DNA of 64,000 nucleotides. Source: Bacteroidia bacterium. GTDB lineage: Bacteria; Bacteroidota; Bacteroidia; Bacteroidales; Paludibacteraceae. Positions 50,614-59,844 of this stretch are shown here, one piece after another. The notes beneath the pieces are model-generated. The model searched no databases, was not told the origin of the DNA, and worked only from the letters and a program-made list of their open reading frames with translations. How positions within the stretch are numbered: the first letter of the stretch is position 1; each line of letters opens with the position of its first letter. The stretch spans positions 1 through 64,000 of the forward strand of contig JAGKVE010000001.1 in the NCBI GenBank assembly GCA_021152555.1. Reading direction: 5' to 3'. A program made the position numbers and the translations under genes.

Positions 50614-53057
50614 TGAAGATAGACTGGAAAAAAATCGCGCCCTATTTGGTGGCGTTGGTGGTATTTATCGGTTTTGCAGTGGCATATTGCAGCCCTGTAT
50701 TGGATGGCAAAGTGCTGCAAGCAGGGGATGTCAACAACTGGAAAGGAGCTGCTCAAGAATCATTGGAGTACAACAAACAACATGATGATTGCACATGGTG
50801 GACCAACTCCATGTTCGGAGGTATGCCGACATATCAGATATGCGGGCGCATACCTTCAGTTCGCGTTACCGGCTGGTTCAAGATTGGTATTCAGGATATC
50901 TTGGGAGAAACATTAGCCGTTGTTTTTCTCTATTTTGTAGGTTTTTTCCTGATGCTGTTATGCTTTGGCGTCAACCCATGGCTGAGTATTGTTGGCAGCA
51001 TGGCAATCGGTCTGAGTAGCTATTTCTTCCTGATTATCCCTGCCGGCCACATGAGCAAGGCTTTTGCTATCGGTGCTTTGGCGCCGATGATTGGAGGTGT
51101 CTATGCCGTATTCCGAAAACGTTACTGGATAGGTATCCCCATGCTGCTAATTTTTGGTCCGTACGGGATTTTGCTGCACCCCCAGATGACTTATTATATA
51201 GGTATGTTACTGGGTGTGATGGTCATTGCCGAGATAGTACAGGTTTGTATGGATCGGGATTGGAAAGGATTCGGCATTAGTCTGGCGAGTCTGGTTTTGT
51301 GCCTAGGATTGATGTATGGCGTCCGTCTGACAAGCATGAAAATGAACCAGACGTACCTCAAGGAAACCATGCGTGGCGGGCATAGCGAACTGACCAAACA
51401 GGCGCAGGACACACCGGCTGAGGGTCTGGACATCAAGTATGCCACCGATTGGAGTTATGGTAAGGCAGAGACCATGACACTCCTCATCCCGAACTGGGAA
51501 GGCGGTGCCAGCGGGTACAACTTAGGCAAAGACAGCCAGCTGAGCCAAGCCATGCGCGAACAAGGTGTCCCCAAACGCGATGCAGAACAGTTCTGCAAAA
51601 GCGCCCCCACATACCATGGCGAAAAGATGTTTACCAGCGGAGCCGTATACGTAGGAGCTATTGTATGTTTCTTATTCCTATTAGGTTTGCTGATAGTTCC
51701 CGGACCTTACAAATGGGCGTTGCTGTTTGCTACACTGATGTCCGTTTTCCTCGCGTGGGGAAAGAATATGATGTGGCTGACCGAGTTGTTCTTCAATTAT
51801 TTCCCCATGTATAATAAGTTCCGCGCAGTAGAGTCGATTCTTGTTGTAGCAGAAATAACGATGCCGCTCTTGGGTTTCTTGGGGTTACAAAAAATCATAA
51901 ACGGCGAAGTTGAATGGAAGAAACTGCGGAATAGTTTATTTATTGCAGGCGGAACAACAGCCGGATTATGTTTGTTTGCTGCACTTTTTGCCGGGTCATT
52001 CGACATGACGAGCAGTTATGATGCGCAGTGGAAGGGCCAAATCCCGCAATGGTTATATGATGCTATCTTGGACCAACGTACAGCTATGATGCGGGCGGAT
52101 GCATGGCGCAGTCTGCTCTTCATCGCGATGGGATTTGCCGTTACTTATTGGTACGCTTGGTTGCAAAAGAGAGAAGCTAAGACAAAAAACACCACTATCT
52201 TCATCAGTGTATTGGGGATTTTGATTTTAGCGGACATGATACCTGTTGACAAGCGGTTCTTCAACAATGATAATTTCGTTAAGCCCAAAGACAGCGAGGC
52301 GTATTTCAAAATGCAGCCGTGGGAAGAACAGATTCTACAAGACAAAAGTCTTGATTACCGAGTATTGAACCTCAACACAAACACCTTCAATGATGCCCGC
52401 ACGAGCTACCGTCTAAAGTCCATCGGAGGTTACTCAGCTGTCAAACTCCGTCGCTATCAAGACTTGATTGATGAGCATATCAGCAAGATGAACTGGAATG
52501 TACTCAATATGCTCAACACCAAGTATATCATCACCCGGCAAGGCGTTTATCCTAATCCCGATGCGATGGGGAATGCGTGGTTCGTGAATGTTGTCCGGTT
52601 TGTGCCCACGCCGGATGATGAGAGTGCTGCACTCAACAGCCTTGATCTGCGCACTACTGCCGTAGCAGATGAGAAATTCCGCGATGTGCTGACATGCGAC
52701 GGCACGCCGGATGAAGGAGATAAAATCGGATTAACGGAATACAAACCAAATGCGCTGACCTATCATACCAAAACGGCACATGACCGCGTAGCCGTGTTCT
52801 CGGAGATATACTATCCGGAAGGATGGCATATCTATTGTGATGGCAAAGAGATTTCGTTAGGCCGAGTGAACTATGTATTGCGCGCAGCAGTCATTCCTGC
52901 CGGCGAACATAAGATTTATATGGAGTTTGTACCAACAGCACTGAAATGGGAAGGTCTGTGTATGACACTGGTCATTCTCACGATACTTATCAGTGCAATT
53001 TGCCTCACATGGCCTATGTGGCAGAAATGGATAAAAAAGGAAGAGTTGCTCAGTTGA
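50613..53057 (+). CDS. YfhO-family multi-pass membrane protein
   Basis: 814 residues with about 12 hydrophobic segments, an N-terminal membrane helix, a large extracytoplasmic loop region, and a C-terminal soluble domain ending in a membrane helix. MFGGMPTYQ near residue 70 and the C-terminal VFSEIYYPEGWHIYCDGKEI are YfhO hallmarks (PF09586). Family members resemble lipid-linked-sugar glycosyltransferases of the GT-C fold and are tied to wall or lipoteichoic-acid glycosylation in Gram-positives. In Bacteroidota the substrate is unknown. Its last codons form half of the palindromic terminator shared with the convergent glycosyltransferase. Confidence 0.92.
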   Translation: MKIDWKKIAPYLVALVVFIGFAVAYCSPVLDGKVLQAGDVNNWKGAAQESLEYNKQHDDCTWWTNSMFGGMPTYQICGRIPSVRVTGWFKIGIQDILGETLAVVFLYFVGFFLMLLCFGVNPWLSIVGSMAIGLSSYFFLIIPAGHMSKAFAIGALAPMIGGVYAVFRKRYWIGIPMLLIFGPYGILLHPQMTYYIGMLLGVMVIAEIVQVCMDRDWKGFGISLASLVLCLGLMYGVRLTSMKMNQTYLKETMRGGHSELTKQAQDTPAEGLDIKYATDWSYGKAETMTLLIPNWEGGASGYNLGKDSQLSQAMREQGVPKRDAEQFCKSAPTYHGEKMFTSGAVYVGAIVCFLFLLGLLIVPGPYKWALLFATLMSVFLAWGKNMMWLTELFFNYFPMYNKFRAVESILVVAEITMPLLGFLGLQKIINGEVEWKKLRNSLFIAGGTTAGLCLFAALFAGSFDMTSSYDAQWKGQIPQWLYDAILDQRTAMMRADAWRSLLFIAMGFAVTYWYAWLQKREAKTKNTTIFISVLGILILADMIPVDKRFFNNDNFVKPKDSEAYFKMQPWEEQILQDKSLDYRVLNLNTNTFNDARTSYRLKSIGGYSAVKLRRYQDLIDEHISKMNWNVLNMLNTKYIITRQGVYPNPDAMGNAWFVNVVRFVPTPDDESAALNSLDLRTTAVADEKFRDVLTCDGTPDEGDKIGLTEYKPNALTYHTKTAHDRVAVFSEIYYPEGWHIYCDGKEISLGRVNYVLRAAVIPAGEHKIYMEFVPTALKWEGLCMTLVILTILISAICLTWPMWQKWIKKEELLS

Positions 53058-53066
53058 GCAACTCTT
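53041..53066. terminator. Palindromic terminator shared by two convergent genes
   Basis: A perfect 12-bp inverted repeat (AAGAGTTGCTCA, GT loop, TGAGCAACTCTT) contains the stop codons of both convergent genes, which overlap by 8 bp (53050-53057). On the - strand it is followed by CCTTTTTT; on the + strand by only TAAATTT. Because it is a palindrome, both proteins end in nearly the same peptide (EELLS and KELLN). Confidence 0.85.
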
Positions 53067-54147
53067 TAAATTTATTCGCCACTGCTTGAGCGGAATATTT
53101 CTCCAAGTAACATTGACGAGCAGCCTGATTGAAACGAGGGCGCGGATACTGAGCAAAATCATCTATGGTCTTAATAAACTCATCTGCAGTATTGCACCGC
53201 CATGCACTACACCCCTCTTCAATCTCATATCCTTCCAATGCTTCATCCGTAGCAATAATGTTCTTGCCGTACATTAAGCTCTCACAGGTTTTTACTTTCA
53301 TTCCGCTTCCGGCAAAAATAGGCAGAATCATCATATCCGCTTGCTCGAAGTATGGCGCTAAGTCCGGAGCATCCGAGACAACTTCTATGCCTTTTAACAA
53401 TTCCTGTTGCTCGGACTGAAGTTTGCTCATACCTTTGCCGACAATCTTCACCTCTACATCTACATGCGGATATACATTTCTCATAAACCAAACTATCCCT
53501 TCTGTATTGGCCAAGAAATATGCTCCGAGGAACAAACATAACGGACGTTTACGTGTCATGCTGCTCGTATCCATTTGCTTTCCATGCACTCGGTCTTCCA
53601 GCACAACCGGTATCTTTACATCCGCCAATCTATGATATCTATGCTGCAATTCCGTCTTATCTCTTTCATTCAACACAATTACTATATCCGAGTAGTCACA
53701 ACTCCAGCGGTCGTTCATGTCCGCACAATGAATAAGTACATTCCTGAACGGCAGATGTTTATGCATTTTTGCATCCATGTATAATACCTCTATATTTTGG
53801 AAAGAGGTAATTACCTTGCCTTTATAGCCCGCCTCCTTGAGTGCCTTGGCCACTATGCCAAACAAACTCCGTTCAATGAATACGTAGTTGTAGTTCTCCG
53901 CTTGCCGCACAATCTCCTCTACTCTCTTTGGCGTAAGCCCTAAGAAATAGCCGAACGGGATATAAAAGCAGGCTTTTATATATTCATATATCGGGCTTTT
54001 ACCCTGCTTATTATGAAGATAGAATACATCCACATTCTCTTTGCCCAATGTACGGCATAGCATATCAAGGTTTTTCTTAGTTCCCTGATCTCCACCGTTC
54101 ATTATTGCCCCAAAGGGTCTATATTGTATGAAGAGTAACCGACTCAT
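53050..54147 (-). CDS. Glycosyltransferase, GT-B fold (GT4-like)
   Basis: 365 residues. The N-terminal half has FGAIMNGGDQGTKKNLDMLC, an acceptor-side loop; the C-terminal half has CLFLGAYFLANTEGIVWFM, then MMILPIFAGSGMKVKTCESL, the usual nucleotide-sugar-binding EX7E-like region of GT4. It is the last gene of the - strand glycan cluster and lies 2 nt after its neighbour. The donor and acceptor sugars cannot be told from the sequence. Confidence 0.88.
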   Translation of the reverse strand: MSRLLFIQYRPFGAIMNGGDQGTKKNLDMLCRTLGKENVDVFYLHNKQGKSPIYEYIKACFYIPFGYFLGLTPKRVEEIVRQAENYNYVFIERSLFGIVAKALKEAGYKGKVITSFQNIEVLYMDAKMHKHLPFRNVLIHCADMNDRWSCDYSDIVIVLNERDKTELQHRYHRLADVKIPVVLEDRVHGKQMDTSSMTRKRPLCLFLGAYFLANTEGIVWFMRNVYPHVDVEVKIVGKGMSKLQSEQQELLKGIEVVSDAPDLAPYFEQADMMILPIFAGSGMKVKTCESLMYGKNIIATDEALEGYEIEEGCSAWRCNTADEFIKTIDDFAQYPRPRFNQAARQCYLEKYSAQAVANKFKELLN

Positions 54148-54149
54148 AC

Positions 54150-55190
54150 TTACATATTTTCAATTATACTACCCAGCATCTTTCCATTTCGCAATCTTTC
54201 TGACATTAGAGACACGTTATTTCGAATAACTTGCATCTCGCTATTTGTCAATGCAGTCAAGACGGCTTCTATATCATATAATGATTGTATTGTTATACCC
54301 AGTTTATTTTTCTCTATATACTCCGCGAGTGCCGATTCTTTACTGATAATAACAGGTATTCCGGCGGCTATATACAAAGAAACTTTATGCGGAGATATAT
54401 ATTTTAAGTAATTTCCTATAACACCTTGTAGTGAATCTATACCATCTCCATCCCATGATAAGCCCCAACTCTCTTGGAGCATTGTTATATTTTCCGGACT
54501 AAATCTGCCTACATATTTCATCCATTGCGGATAACTGCTTGTATCTTGAAGCTGATTACCATACAAATGTAAACTGATGTGTTTGTAAGGTATTCTTTTT
54601 ATTTCCCGAAGAAATATACTTTTATCCAGCGCTCCTGCAAAAGCAATATCAAAGGAAGTTTGTGATTTTTGATTCGGGATCTCTGGGGTGATATAATCAA
54701 ACAACCAAAGTAATTCACAAGGAGTATGTACACCATTATTTTTAAATAACTCCTCCATCTTAGATGTGTGCACTATGAGCTTTGTTGCTATATTCAGTAT
54801 CATGATTTCACGTTTATCAAATACTTTTGTCTGACGGTAATGTACTAAATCATGCACCATTATGATAAGATTACACTTTTTAAATTTAAGGCATTTACAA
54901 AAGAATAAAGTAAAAAAATCACCAAATGGAGCAAACGGATACTGAAATAATACTATAGTCTCTCTTTTTATGGACAATATCGCACCAAACAGAATAAACA
55001 ACTTTCTGAAATTGTATGCGATTTTTTTTAATACGCTTTTGTTAGACGCTGTTTGCTCTGTTGTCGTTTTCGTATTGATAACAAATTGCGTGAACCCATT
55101 TTTATGCGCAATATAATTAACATCTTCACGTGCTTTAGAACGAGCACTGAAATAATTTGTATATTGGTAATCAATAACTATCTTTTCCAT
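54150..55190 (-). CDS. Galactofuranosyltransferase-like glycosyltransferase
   Basis: 346 residues. SWGLSWDGDGIDS followed by GNYLKYISPHKVSLYIAAGI and PVIISKESALAEYI is the C-terminal signature of beta-1,6-galactofuranosyltransferase (WbbI-like) proteins of O-antigen and capsule clusters. The N-terminal half is A+T-rich and poorly conserved, with HDLVHYR in the acceptor region. The neighbour at 55192 resembles UDP-galactopyranose mutase, the enzyme that makes the required UDP-galactofuranose; this supports the assignment but does not prove it. Confidence 0.75.
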   Translation of the reverse strand: MEKIVIDYQYTNYFSARSKAREDVNYIAHKNGFTQFVINTKTTTEQTASNKSVLKKIAYNFRKLFILFGAILSIKRETIVLFQYPFAPFGDFFTLFFCKCLKFKKCNLIIMVHDLVHYRQTKVFDKREIMILNIATKLIVHTSKMEELFKNNGVHTPCELLWLFDYITPEIPNQKSQTSFDIAFAGALDKSIFLREIKRIPYKHISLHLYGNQLQDTSSYPQWMKYVGRFSPENITMLQESWGLSWDGDGIDSLQGVIGNYLKYISPHKVSLYIAAGIPVIISKESALAEYIEKNKLGITIQSLYDIEAVLTALTNSEMQVIRNNVSLMSERLRNGKMLGSIIENM

Positions 55191-55191
55191 A

Positions 55192-56433
55192 TTATCTATT
55201 CAATACATTTGCTAATTCCTTGGCTTCCATGATATTATCCTCTATGGAACAATATGTCCAGCTGCCATAACGACCAATTGTATATATATCGTCATGCGCC
55301 AATAGCTTTTTCTTGGAGGCGACATATTGCATTGCCTCTGCGCTAATATGCACGTAAGCCGGATTCATGATTATAGTCTCATGATCCACTACAGACATAT
55401 TCGGTGAGATAATCTGCGCTTCTTGCAGATCATGCAACACACGTGGTAATAGTTTCTCAGGCTCAATTTTAGCTTCATTATTAAAGCCCAATTCCACATA
55501 TAGTGAACACTTGTCTGTGCCGAGTATATTACTATAGGATCCTACGCGATAGAAGCAATACTTGTCTTCTGGAAAGTATATCCAATGATTCGTAATGTCC
55601 AATCCTTGTTTATCAAATCCTATATTGAATACTAACACTTGATTCCAGGACAACACATCGTTCTTTGATTCACCTATTAACTCCATCAATTTGTGAAATG
55701 GAATAGTGGATATTAATCGGTCATATAATATCGTCTCTCCTGATTGCAATGTTATTCTATGATCATTAGGATGAATTGCTGCTATTGGTTCGTTCAGCCT
55801 GATTGCATCTTTATGCACATGTAAAGAAATAGAATCTACATATTGGATTGCGCCATGCTTTGGATATACAAATGTTGCATTATATGTATCATTATTTGTG
55901 ACCTTGAAATTACGAATAATCTGCTCCTTTTCTGCATAAGGGAAGAACCGTCCCATTGCATCCTTATCTAGCGTATTTAAATCGCAGGCATATAATTTGC
56001 TATTATATGGAATCAGGAACTTATCTGCTATTGATTTACCAAATTTTGCATAGAGCATCTCTTTGAAATTCAAGAATCCATGCATCGGATTTTCGAACAA
56101 GTCATAAAGGCATTCTATAAACTCTTGTTGAGGCAACTGATGGATATTCATCTGGAAAGGATAATCAATCAATCTATCCTTATAACGGATCTGCGTGTGT
56201 TTGTGGATTGTCAACAGGTCATTTACAGGTATTCCGTGTGCTACAAATTGTTCTATATCTTTGTTTTTAAAATGGAAGAAATGACCGGAATAGTCCCAAA
56301 CGAATCCGTTTCTTTCCGTTGTTTTGCAATACCCCCCTATTCGATTCGATTGTTCGAATATCAAATAGTTGTTATGCCCGCAAAAGGTTGCATAACTCAA
56401 TCCACTTATTCCTGCGCCTATGATAATATCCAT
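55192..56433 (-). CDS. FAD-dependent oxidoreductase, UDP-galactopyranose-mutase-like
   Basis: 413 residues from the ATG at 56433; a longer frame starting at 56478 would overlap the preceding gene and adds only a charged tail. DIIIGAGISGLSYAT is the FAD-binding GxGxxG, followed by EQSNRIGGYCKT and YSGHFFHF. The HFFHF stretch and YKDRLIDYPFQMN resemble the substrate-side motifs of UDP-galactopyranose mutase and of amine-oxidase/protoporphyrinogen-oxidase-like proteins in O-antigen loci. With the neighbouring galactofuranosyltransferase-like gene, a mutase role is likely, but a different flavoenzyme is possible. Codon use is A+T-rich compared with housekeeping genes here. Confidence 0.7.
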   Translation of the reverse strand: MDIIIGAGISGLSYATFCGHNNYLIFEQSNRIGGYCKTTERNGFVWDYSGHFFHFKNKDIEQFVAHGIPVNDLLTIHKHTQIRYKDRLIDYPFQMNIHQLPQQEFIECLYDLFENPMHGFLNFKEMLYAKFGKSIADKFLIPYNSKLYACDLNTLDKDAMGRFFPYAEKEQIIRNFKVTNNDTYNATFVYPKHGAIQYVDSISLHVHKDAIRLNEPIAAIHPNDHRITLQSGETILYDRLISTIPFHKLMELIGESKNDVLSWNQVLVFNIGFDKQGLDITNHWIYFPEDKYCFYRVGSYSNILGTDKCSLYVELGFNNEAKIEPEKLLPRVLHDLQEAQIISPNMSVVDHETIIMNPAYVHISAEAMQYVASKKKLLAHDDIYTIGRYGSWTYCSIEDNIMEAKELANVLNR

Positions 56434-56441
56434 CGCGTTTA

Positions 56442-57557
56442 TTATTTGGTTATAATATTTTTTTCTATCTTCTCGCAAACTTCACTTGTACTTCGACAGA
56501 AAGGTATATAATCATCCAACTGATTCATAAATAACTTTATTTGCTTTTCATGGAGCGGAGACACTATCCTATCTTGAAGATAAATACCCGAAAATGAAAT
56601 TGTTGGGATTGAATATATAAAAGAACTTGATATGACCACCGTTGAAAAACCGCCTACTATCAATTCCGGTTCGTATGTGGCTACCAACTCCTCCCCACTA
56701 ATCACTGAATTTATAATGCGTATGTTCGGGTACTTTGATAGAAGAACATCGTCAAAAGAGCAATCGGTATCACTTGGATGTTTCTTTATAATGATATTCA
56801 CTCCACTATCCTTAATACCTTCTAAAATAGCATCGAAGATACGTATGGCTTGTTCATCTGGAATTACTAAATAATCCTTAAAAAATAGTATGCATTCTTT
56901 CGTTTCCTTCTTAGATTGAACACGTTCTTTATATACTTGTTCTAATGCTGCACACGCTTCTTTGTTGGGCTCTAATTGGGAATGCACGCTATGAAATAGC
57001 CCGAACTCCTCTTGTTCTTTTATATAAAGACTACTTATCGCATTTAGTGCTTTTTGCACAAACCATATAGAGTAAACCTTGAATGTATTGGGATATAATA
57101 TCTTCAATGTATCTATATATGGCATATATGATGTCAGTCCTTCATCTAGTGCTACATAATGTATCTCTCTTTGTGATGTGACTATATTAGACAATAAGCG
57201 CAATGATATTCTGGGTAATGGTCGTAGCCAATACATTGGCTTCTTTTTATCGCGAGAAAACAAACATTTGATTAAATTGCCTATTTGATAGGGTTGTTTT
57301 CTGTTCTGACAGAAATAAATTCCGCTAAATAAACCCTCATATTTCAACACTTGCTCTTCTGATAACCTATACCGGACTACATCTGAAAAAGGGACGGTCT
57401 CTACTATCAACACCCCATTGTTTAGACGATGCGACCGTAGATATGCCAATGCCACATCAAACTGCCAGGATGTCAGTACTGAAACTATAAAATCGTATTG
57501 ACTGATATTTGAAATTTCAGATATGTTGTCTATAGTCTGTATAATAGCTTTCTTCAT
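56442..57557 (-). CDS. Polysialyltransferase-like capsular glycosyltransferase
   Basis: 371 residues. The sequence is A+T-rich. YDFIVSVLTSWQFDVALAYL at the start, then HYVALDEGLTSY and VNIIIKKHPSDTD, and ELIVGGFSTVVISSSFI late, fit the GT-B folds of bacterial alpha-2,8-polysialyltransferases and related capsule sialyltransferases. It abuts neuA with no gap, so the donor is probably a CMP-activated nonulosonate. I am unsure of the linkage and whether the product is polymeric. Confidence 0.65.
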   Translation of the reverse strand: MKKAIIQTIDNISEISNISQYDFIVSVLTSWQFDVALAYLRSHRLNNGVLIVETVPFSDVVRYRLSEEQVLKYEGLFSGIYFCQNRKQPYQIGNLIKCLFSRDKKKPMYWLRPLPRISLRLLSNIVTSQREIHYVALDEGLTSYMPYIDTLKILYPNTFKVYSIWFVQKALNAISSLYIKEQEEFGLFHSVHSQLEPNKEACAALEQVYKERVQSKKETKECILFFKDYLVIPDEQAIRIFDAILEGIKDSGVNIIIKKHPSDTDCSFDDVLLSKYPNIRIINSVISGEELVATYEPELIVGGFSTVVISSSFIYSIPTISFSGIYLQDRIVSPLHEKQIKLFMNQLDDYIPFCRSTSEVCEKIEKNIITK

Positions 57558-58226
57558 TTACCTCATATGACGTTTCATCAATTCTTCCAATATCATCCAA
57601 TCTTCCGGCTCATCGATTTCGGTTGCTGTATACGCAGGCATTTCGTAAATTCCAATATTCCCGCTCAATCGGTTCTTATCACGCAATATATTCCCGACTG
57701 TATTTATATAGAATGCGCCATTCTCCATCAATACGCCGTGAAATTCTTGCCTGCGAGGACGGTGTGTATAGTCGTAGTTTAGACTTTTCCCTTCTTCGCT
57801 CCAGAAAAAACGATAGTTCCGCACACAGGTCAACATACTATCATACTGCTTCTTGGAGTATTGTTCTAAAGCTTCCTGAAAATGACATGTCTGCGTCATG
57901 GGAGACGTTGCTTGCACTAACATAAAGACAGCATCGTTGGACAGCTTCGCAAAATGAATATATTCTAACATCACACTCTCCGTAGAAGCTGTGTCACAGG
58001 CATTCTCCGGTAAACGGCGATAAAGTTCTGTCTTTACAAAATTTCGAGACGAAACCACATCCCATATATCATTGGAGTCTGTCGCCACAACAATTTTATC
58101 TATTGTAGGGCAACGTTCCAATGCTTCTATATTCCAACACACTAAGGGTTTTCCGGCTAATGGCTTTATATTTTTTAGCGGGATAGATTTACTACCTCCG
58201 CGAACAGGGATAAAGGCTATTACCAT
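57558..58226 (-). CDS. neuA: CMP-N-acylneuraminate cytidylyltransferase
   Basis: 222 residues. AFIPVRGGSKSIPLKNIKPL carries the nucleotide-binding start, VVATDSNDIW and LVQATSPMTQ are conserved, and the C-terminal half ends EIDEPEDWMILEELM. It activates sialic acid or a related nonulosonate with CTP (EC 2.7.7.43 or the legionaminate version). It overlaps neuB by 7 bp. There is no C-terminal esterase domain. Confidence 0.93.
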   Translation of the reverse strand: MVIAFIPVRGGSKSIPLKNIKPLAGKPLVCWNIEALERCPTIDKIVVATDSNDIWDVVSSRNFVKTELYRRLPENACDTASTESVMLEYIHFAKLSNDAVFMLVQATSPMTQTCHFQEALEQYSKKQYDSMLTCVRNYRFFWSEEGKSLNYDYTHRPRRQEFHGVLMENGAFYINTVGNILRDKNRLSGNIGIYEMPAYTATEIDEPEDWMILEELMKRHMR

Positions 58227-59092
58227 TTGATTTGATTCTTTTTGAGTTTGTTGCGTTGAACTTTCTCTATATCTAACACATCTTCATTTTTATAAGTCAA
58301 TGCTTTTGCCACAGCGCGACAATCGCGGGCTAACTTCCGGACGCCATCCGGTTCTAACGATGCCGCATGGTCTGTTCCTTTCCAGGTCCTATCCAATGTA
58401 TAGTGACGTTCTATATACTGCGCTCCCAACGCCACTGCTGCTGAATCTACGGCTATTCCCAAATGATGTCCTGAGAAACCTATCGCTTTTACACGATCTG
58501 CATACTGTTCACACATACGTTTGAGTTCCAATAAACAGATATCTTCGAATGGTACCGGATAGCCGGAAGTGCAACTATAAATCACCAAATCTTTTGCACG
58601 ATTTTTATTTTCAAAGAAGGAAACTATTCGTTCTTCCTCTTCTTTGGTGGTCATTCCAAAAGACAAATGAATCTCGCCTTTGTAATTATCACATAACCAT
58701 TCTAACATCGGCTTGTTAAGGTTACATGCGGAAGGAATCTTAATCAATTCCGGCTCTAATGCTGCTATTTCTTTAGCGGATGTTAAATCCCAAACAGAAG
58801 TGGAGTAAACAACGCCACATTCTTCGCAGTATTTCTTAAGCATCGCGTGTTGTTCAGCTGTAAACTCCAAAAACTCACGGTGCGCACCATAGGTGTCTCC
58901 GTATGAATTTTCCGGATGCGGATGCGGCTCATTATACTCATCAGGAGACAATAATTCCTTGTTGCATCGTTTTTGGAACTTTACGATATCTACTTTGCAA
59001 TACTCGGCAGCTGTTTTGATCATCTCTTTCGCTATCTCAAAGTCGCCTTTATGATTACAGCCAATCTCTGCAATAATTGTTGGTGCTTTCAT
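58220..59092 (-). CDS. neuB: N-acylneuraminate synthase lacking the antifreeze-like domain
   Basis: 290 residues. The TIM-barrel synthase domain is complete: IIAEIGCNHKGDFEIAKEMI, KFQKRCNKELLSPDEYNEPH, IKIPSACNLN, GFSGHHLGIAVDSAAVALGA and IERHYTLDRTWKGTDHAASL. Most NeuB proteins continue with a C-terminal SAF (antifreeze-like) domain to about 340-350 residues; here the chain stops after KVQRNKLKKNQIKW. It condenses an N-acylated hexosamine with phosphoenolpyruvate. Missing SAF may alter oligomer contacts or substrate choice (inference). No frameshift is visible: the stop lies inside the neuA start overlap. Confidence 0.88.
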   Translation of the reverse strand: MKAPTIIAEIGCNHKGDFEIAKEMIKTAAEYCKVDIVKFQKRCNKELLSPDEYNEPHPHPENSYGDTYGAHREFLEFTAEQHAMLKKYCEECGVVYSTSVWDLTSAKEIAALEPELIKIPSACNLNKPMLEWLCDNYKGEIHLSFGMTTKEEEERIVSFFENKNRAKDLVIYSCTSGYPVPFEDICLLELKRMCEQYADRVKAIGFSGHHLGIAVDSAAVALGAQYIERHYTLDRTWKGTDHAASLEPDGVRKLARDCRAVAKALTYKNEDVLDIEKVQRNKLKKNQIKW

Positions 59093-59318
59093 ATCATATG
59101 AATTAAAATTTTTATTTTCCTTTTACTATCTATTTTCCTTATAGACTCACGACTATCTCATTCCCATCCTGTACGTCACAGATAGGTTTTTGTATTTGTT
59201 TGGTTCTCTTTCTTCTATTCCCCGGCAGCGGATGCCGGCTATTCTTAGCATTATCAGGGATATGATATTGCCTACCCATTCCCTATCCAGATGCTGCCGG
59301 ACTATTCCCTGCATATCC
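59093..59318. other. Gene-free spacer with strong hairpin
   Basis: 226 bp between kdsC and neuB, pyrimidine-rich on the + strand. A perfect stem CCGGCA-GCGGA-TGCCGG lies at about 59223-59239 and part of it (GCTGCCGG) recurs near 59292. No TAnnTTTG-type promoter for neuB is visible on the - strand, so neuB may be read from the kdsC side. Confidence 0.5.
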
Positions 59319-59831
59319 TCATTCACTACTCTTTAGCCCCTCCAATATCTCGTCGCACAACTCGCGGATGGCTCCTTCGCCGCCGCGGTGTTCCAAGAGA
59401 CGGATACCCGGGATGGCACATACTTTGAGCATCGCGTTAGGCGGACAAGCCGCTATGCCGCCGGCTCGGGCTACTGCCGTCAGGATGTCTATATCGTTGA
59501 TATCATCGCCCACATAACACACTTCCTCCAGACCGATTCCCAACTCCCCGCAAATCTGTTCGCATACCTGCAACTTGGTCTTCACGCCTTGCTTGACTTG
59601 GCTCCCGACACCCATATAGAGGTAGTCCAGTTGCAGTTTCTTGGCTCTGCGCGCTACAATCTCCGTCGTCTCGGAGGTCAGGATGCCGCATTTGACACCG
59701 GCTTTCATCAGCAGCGCCATGCCCATGCCGTCATATACGCAGAAGCGTTTCATCTCTTCTCCGCTCGCGCCGTAATACATCCCGCCGTCTGTCAGACAGC
59801 CATCCACATCTGTCAAAAATAGCTTTATCAT
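59319..59831 (-). CDS. kdsC: KDO-8-phosphate phosphatase family (HAD)
   Basis: 170 residues, normal for KdsC/YrbI. LFLTDVDGCLTDGG is HAD motif I (DxDG variant of the subfamily), GILTSE motif II, and YVGDDINDID motif IV. The usual reaction is KDO-8-phosphate to KDO for lipopolysaccharide; beside neuB and neuA, hydrolysis of a nonulosonate 9-phosphate is also conceivable. KdsD upstream favours KDO. Its first 15 codons and an internal segment are duplicated as a remnant at 61596-61688. Confidence 0.9.
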   Translation of the reverse strand: MIKLFLTDVDGCLTDGGMYYGASGEEMKRFCVYDGMGMALLMKAGVKCGILTSETTEIVARRAKKLQLDYLYMGVGSQVKQGVKTKLQVCEQICGELGIGLEEVCYVGDDINDIDILTAVARAGGIAACPPNAMLKVCAIPGIRLLEHRGGEGAIRELCDEILEGLKSSE

Positions 59832-59844
59832 ATTATTTTTTGTA

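Noticed and set aside
53165..53419. Small + strand frames inside the glycan cluster
   Set aside because: They lie antisense to the glycosyltransferase, which has clear family motifs.
59093..59318. Small RNA or tRNA in the neuB-kdsC spacer
   Set aside because: There is one strong hairpin, but no cloverleaf, promoter or terminator that would support an RNA gene.
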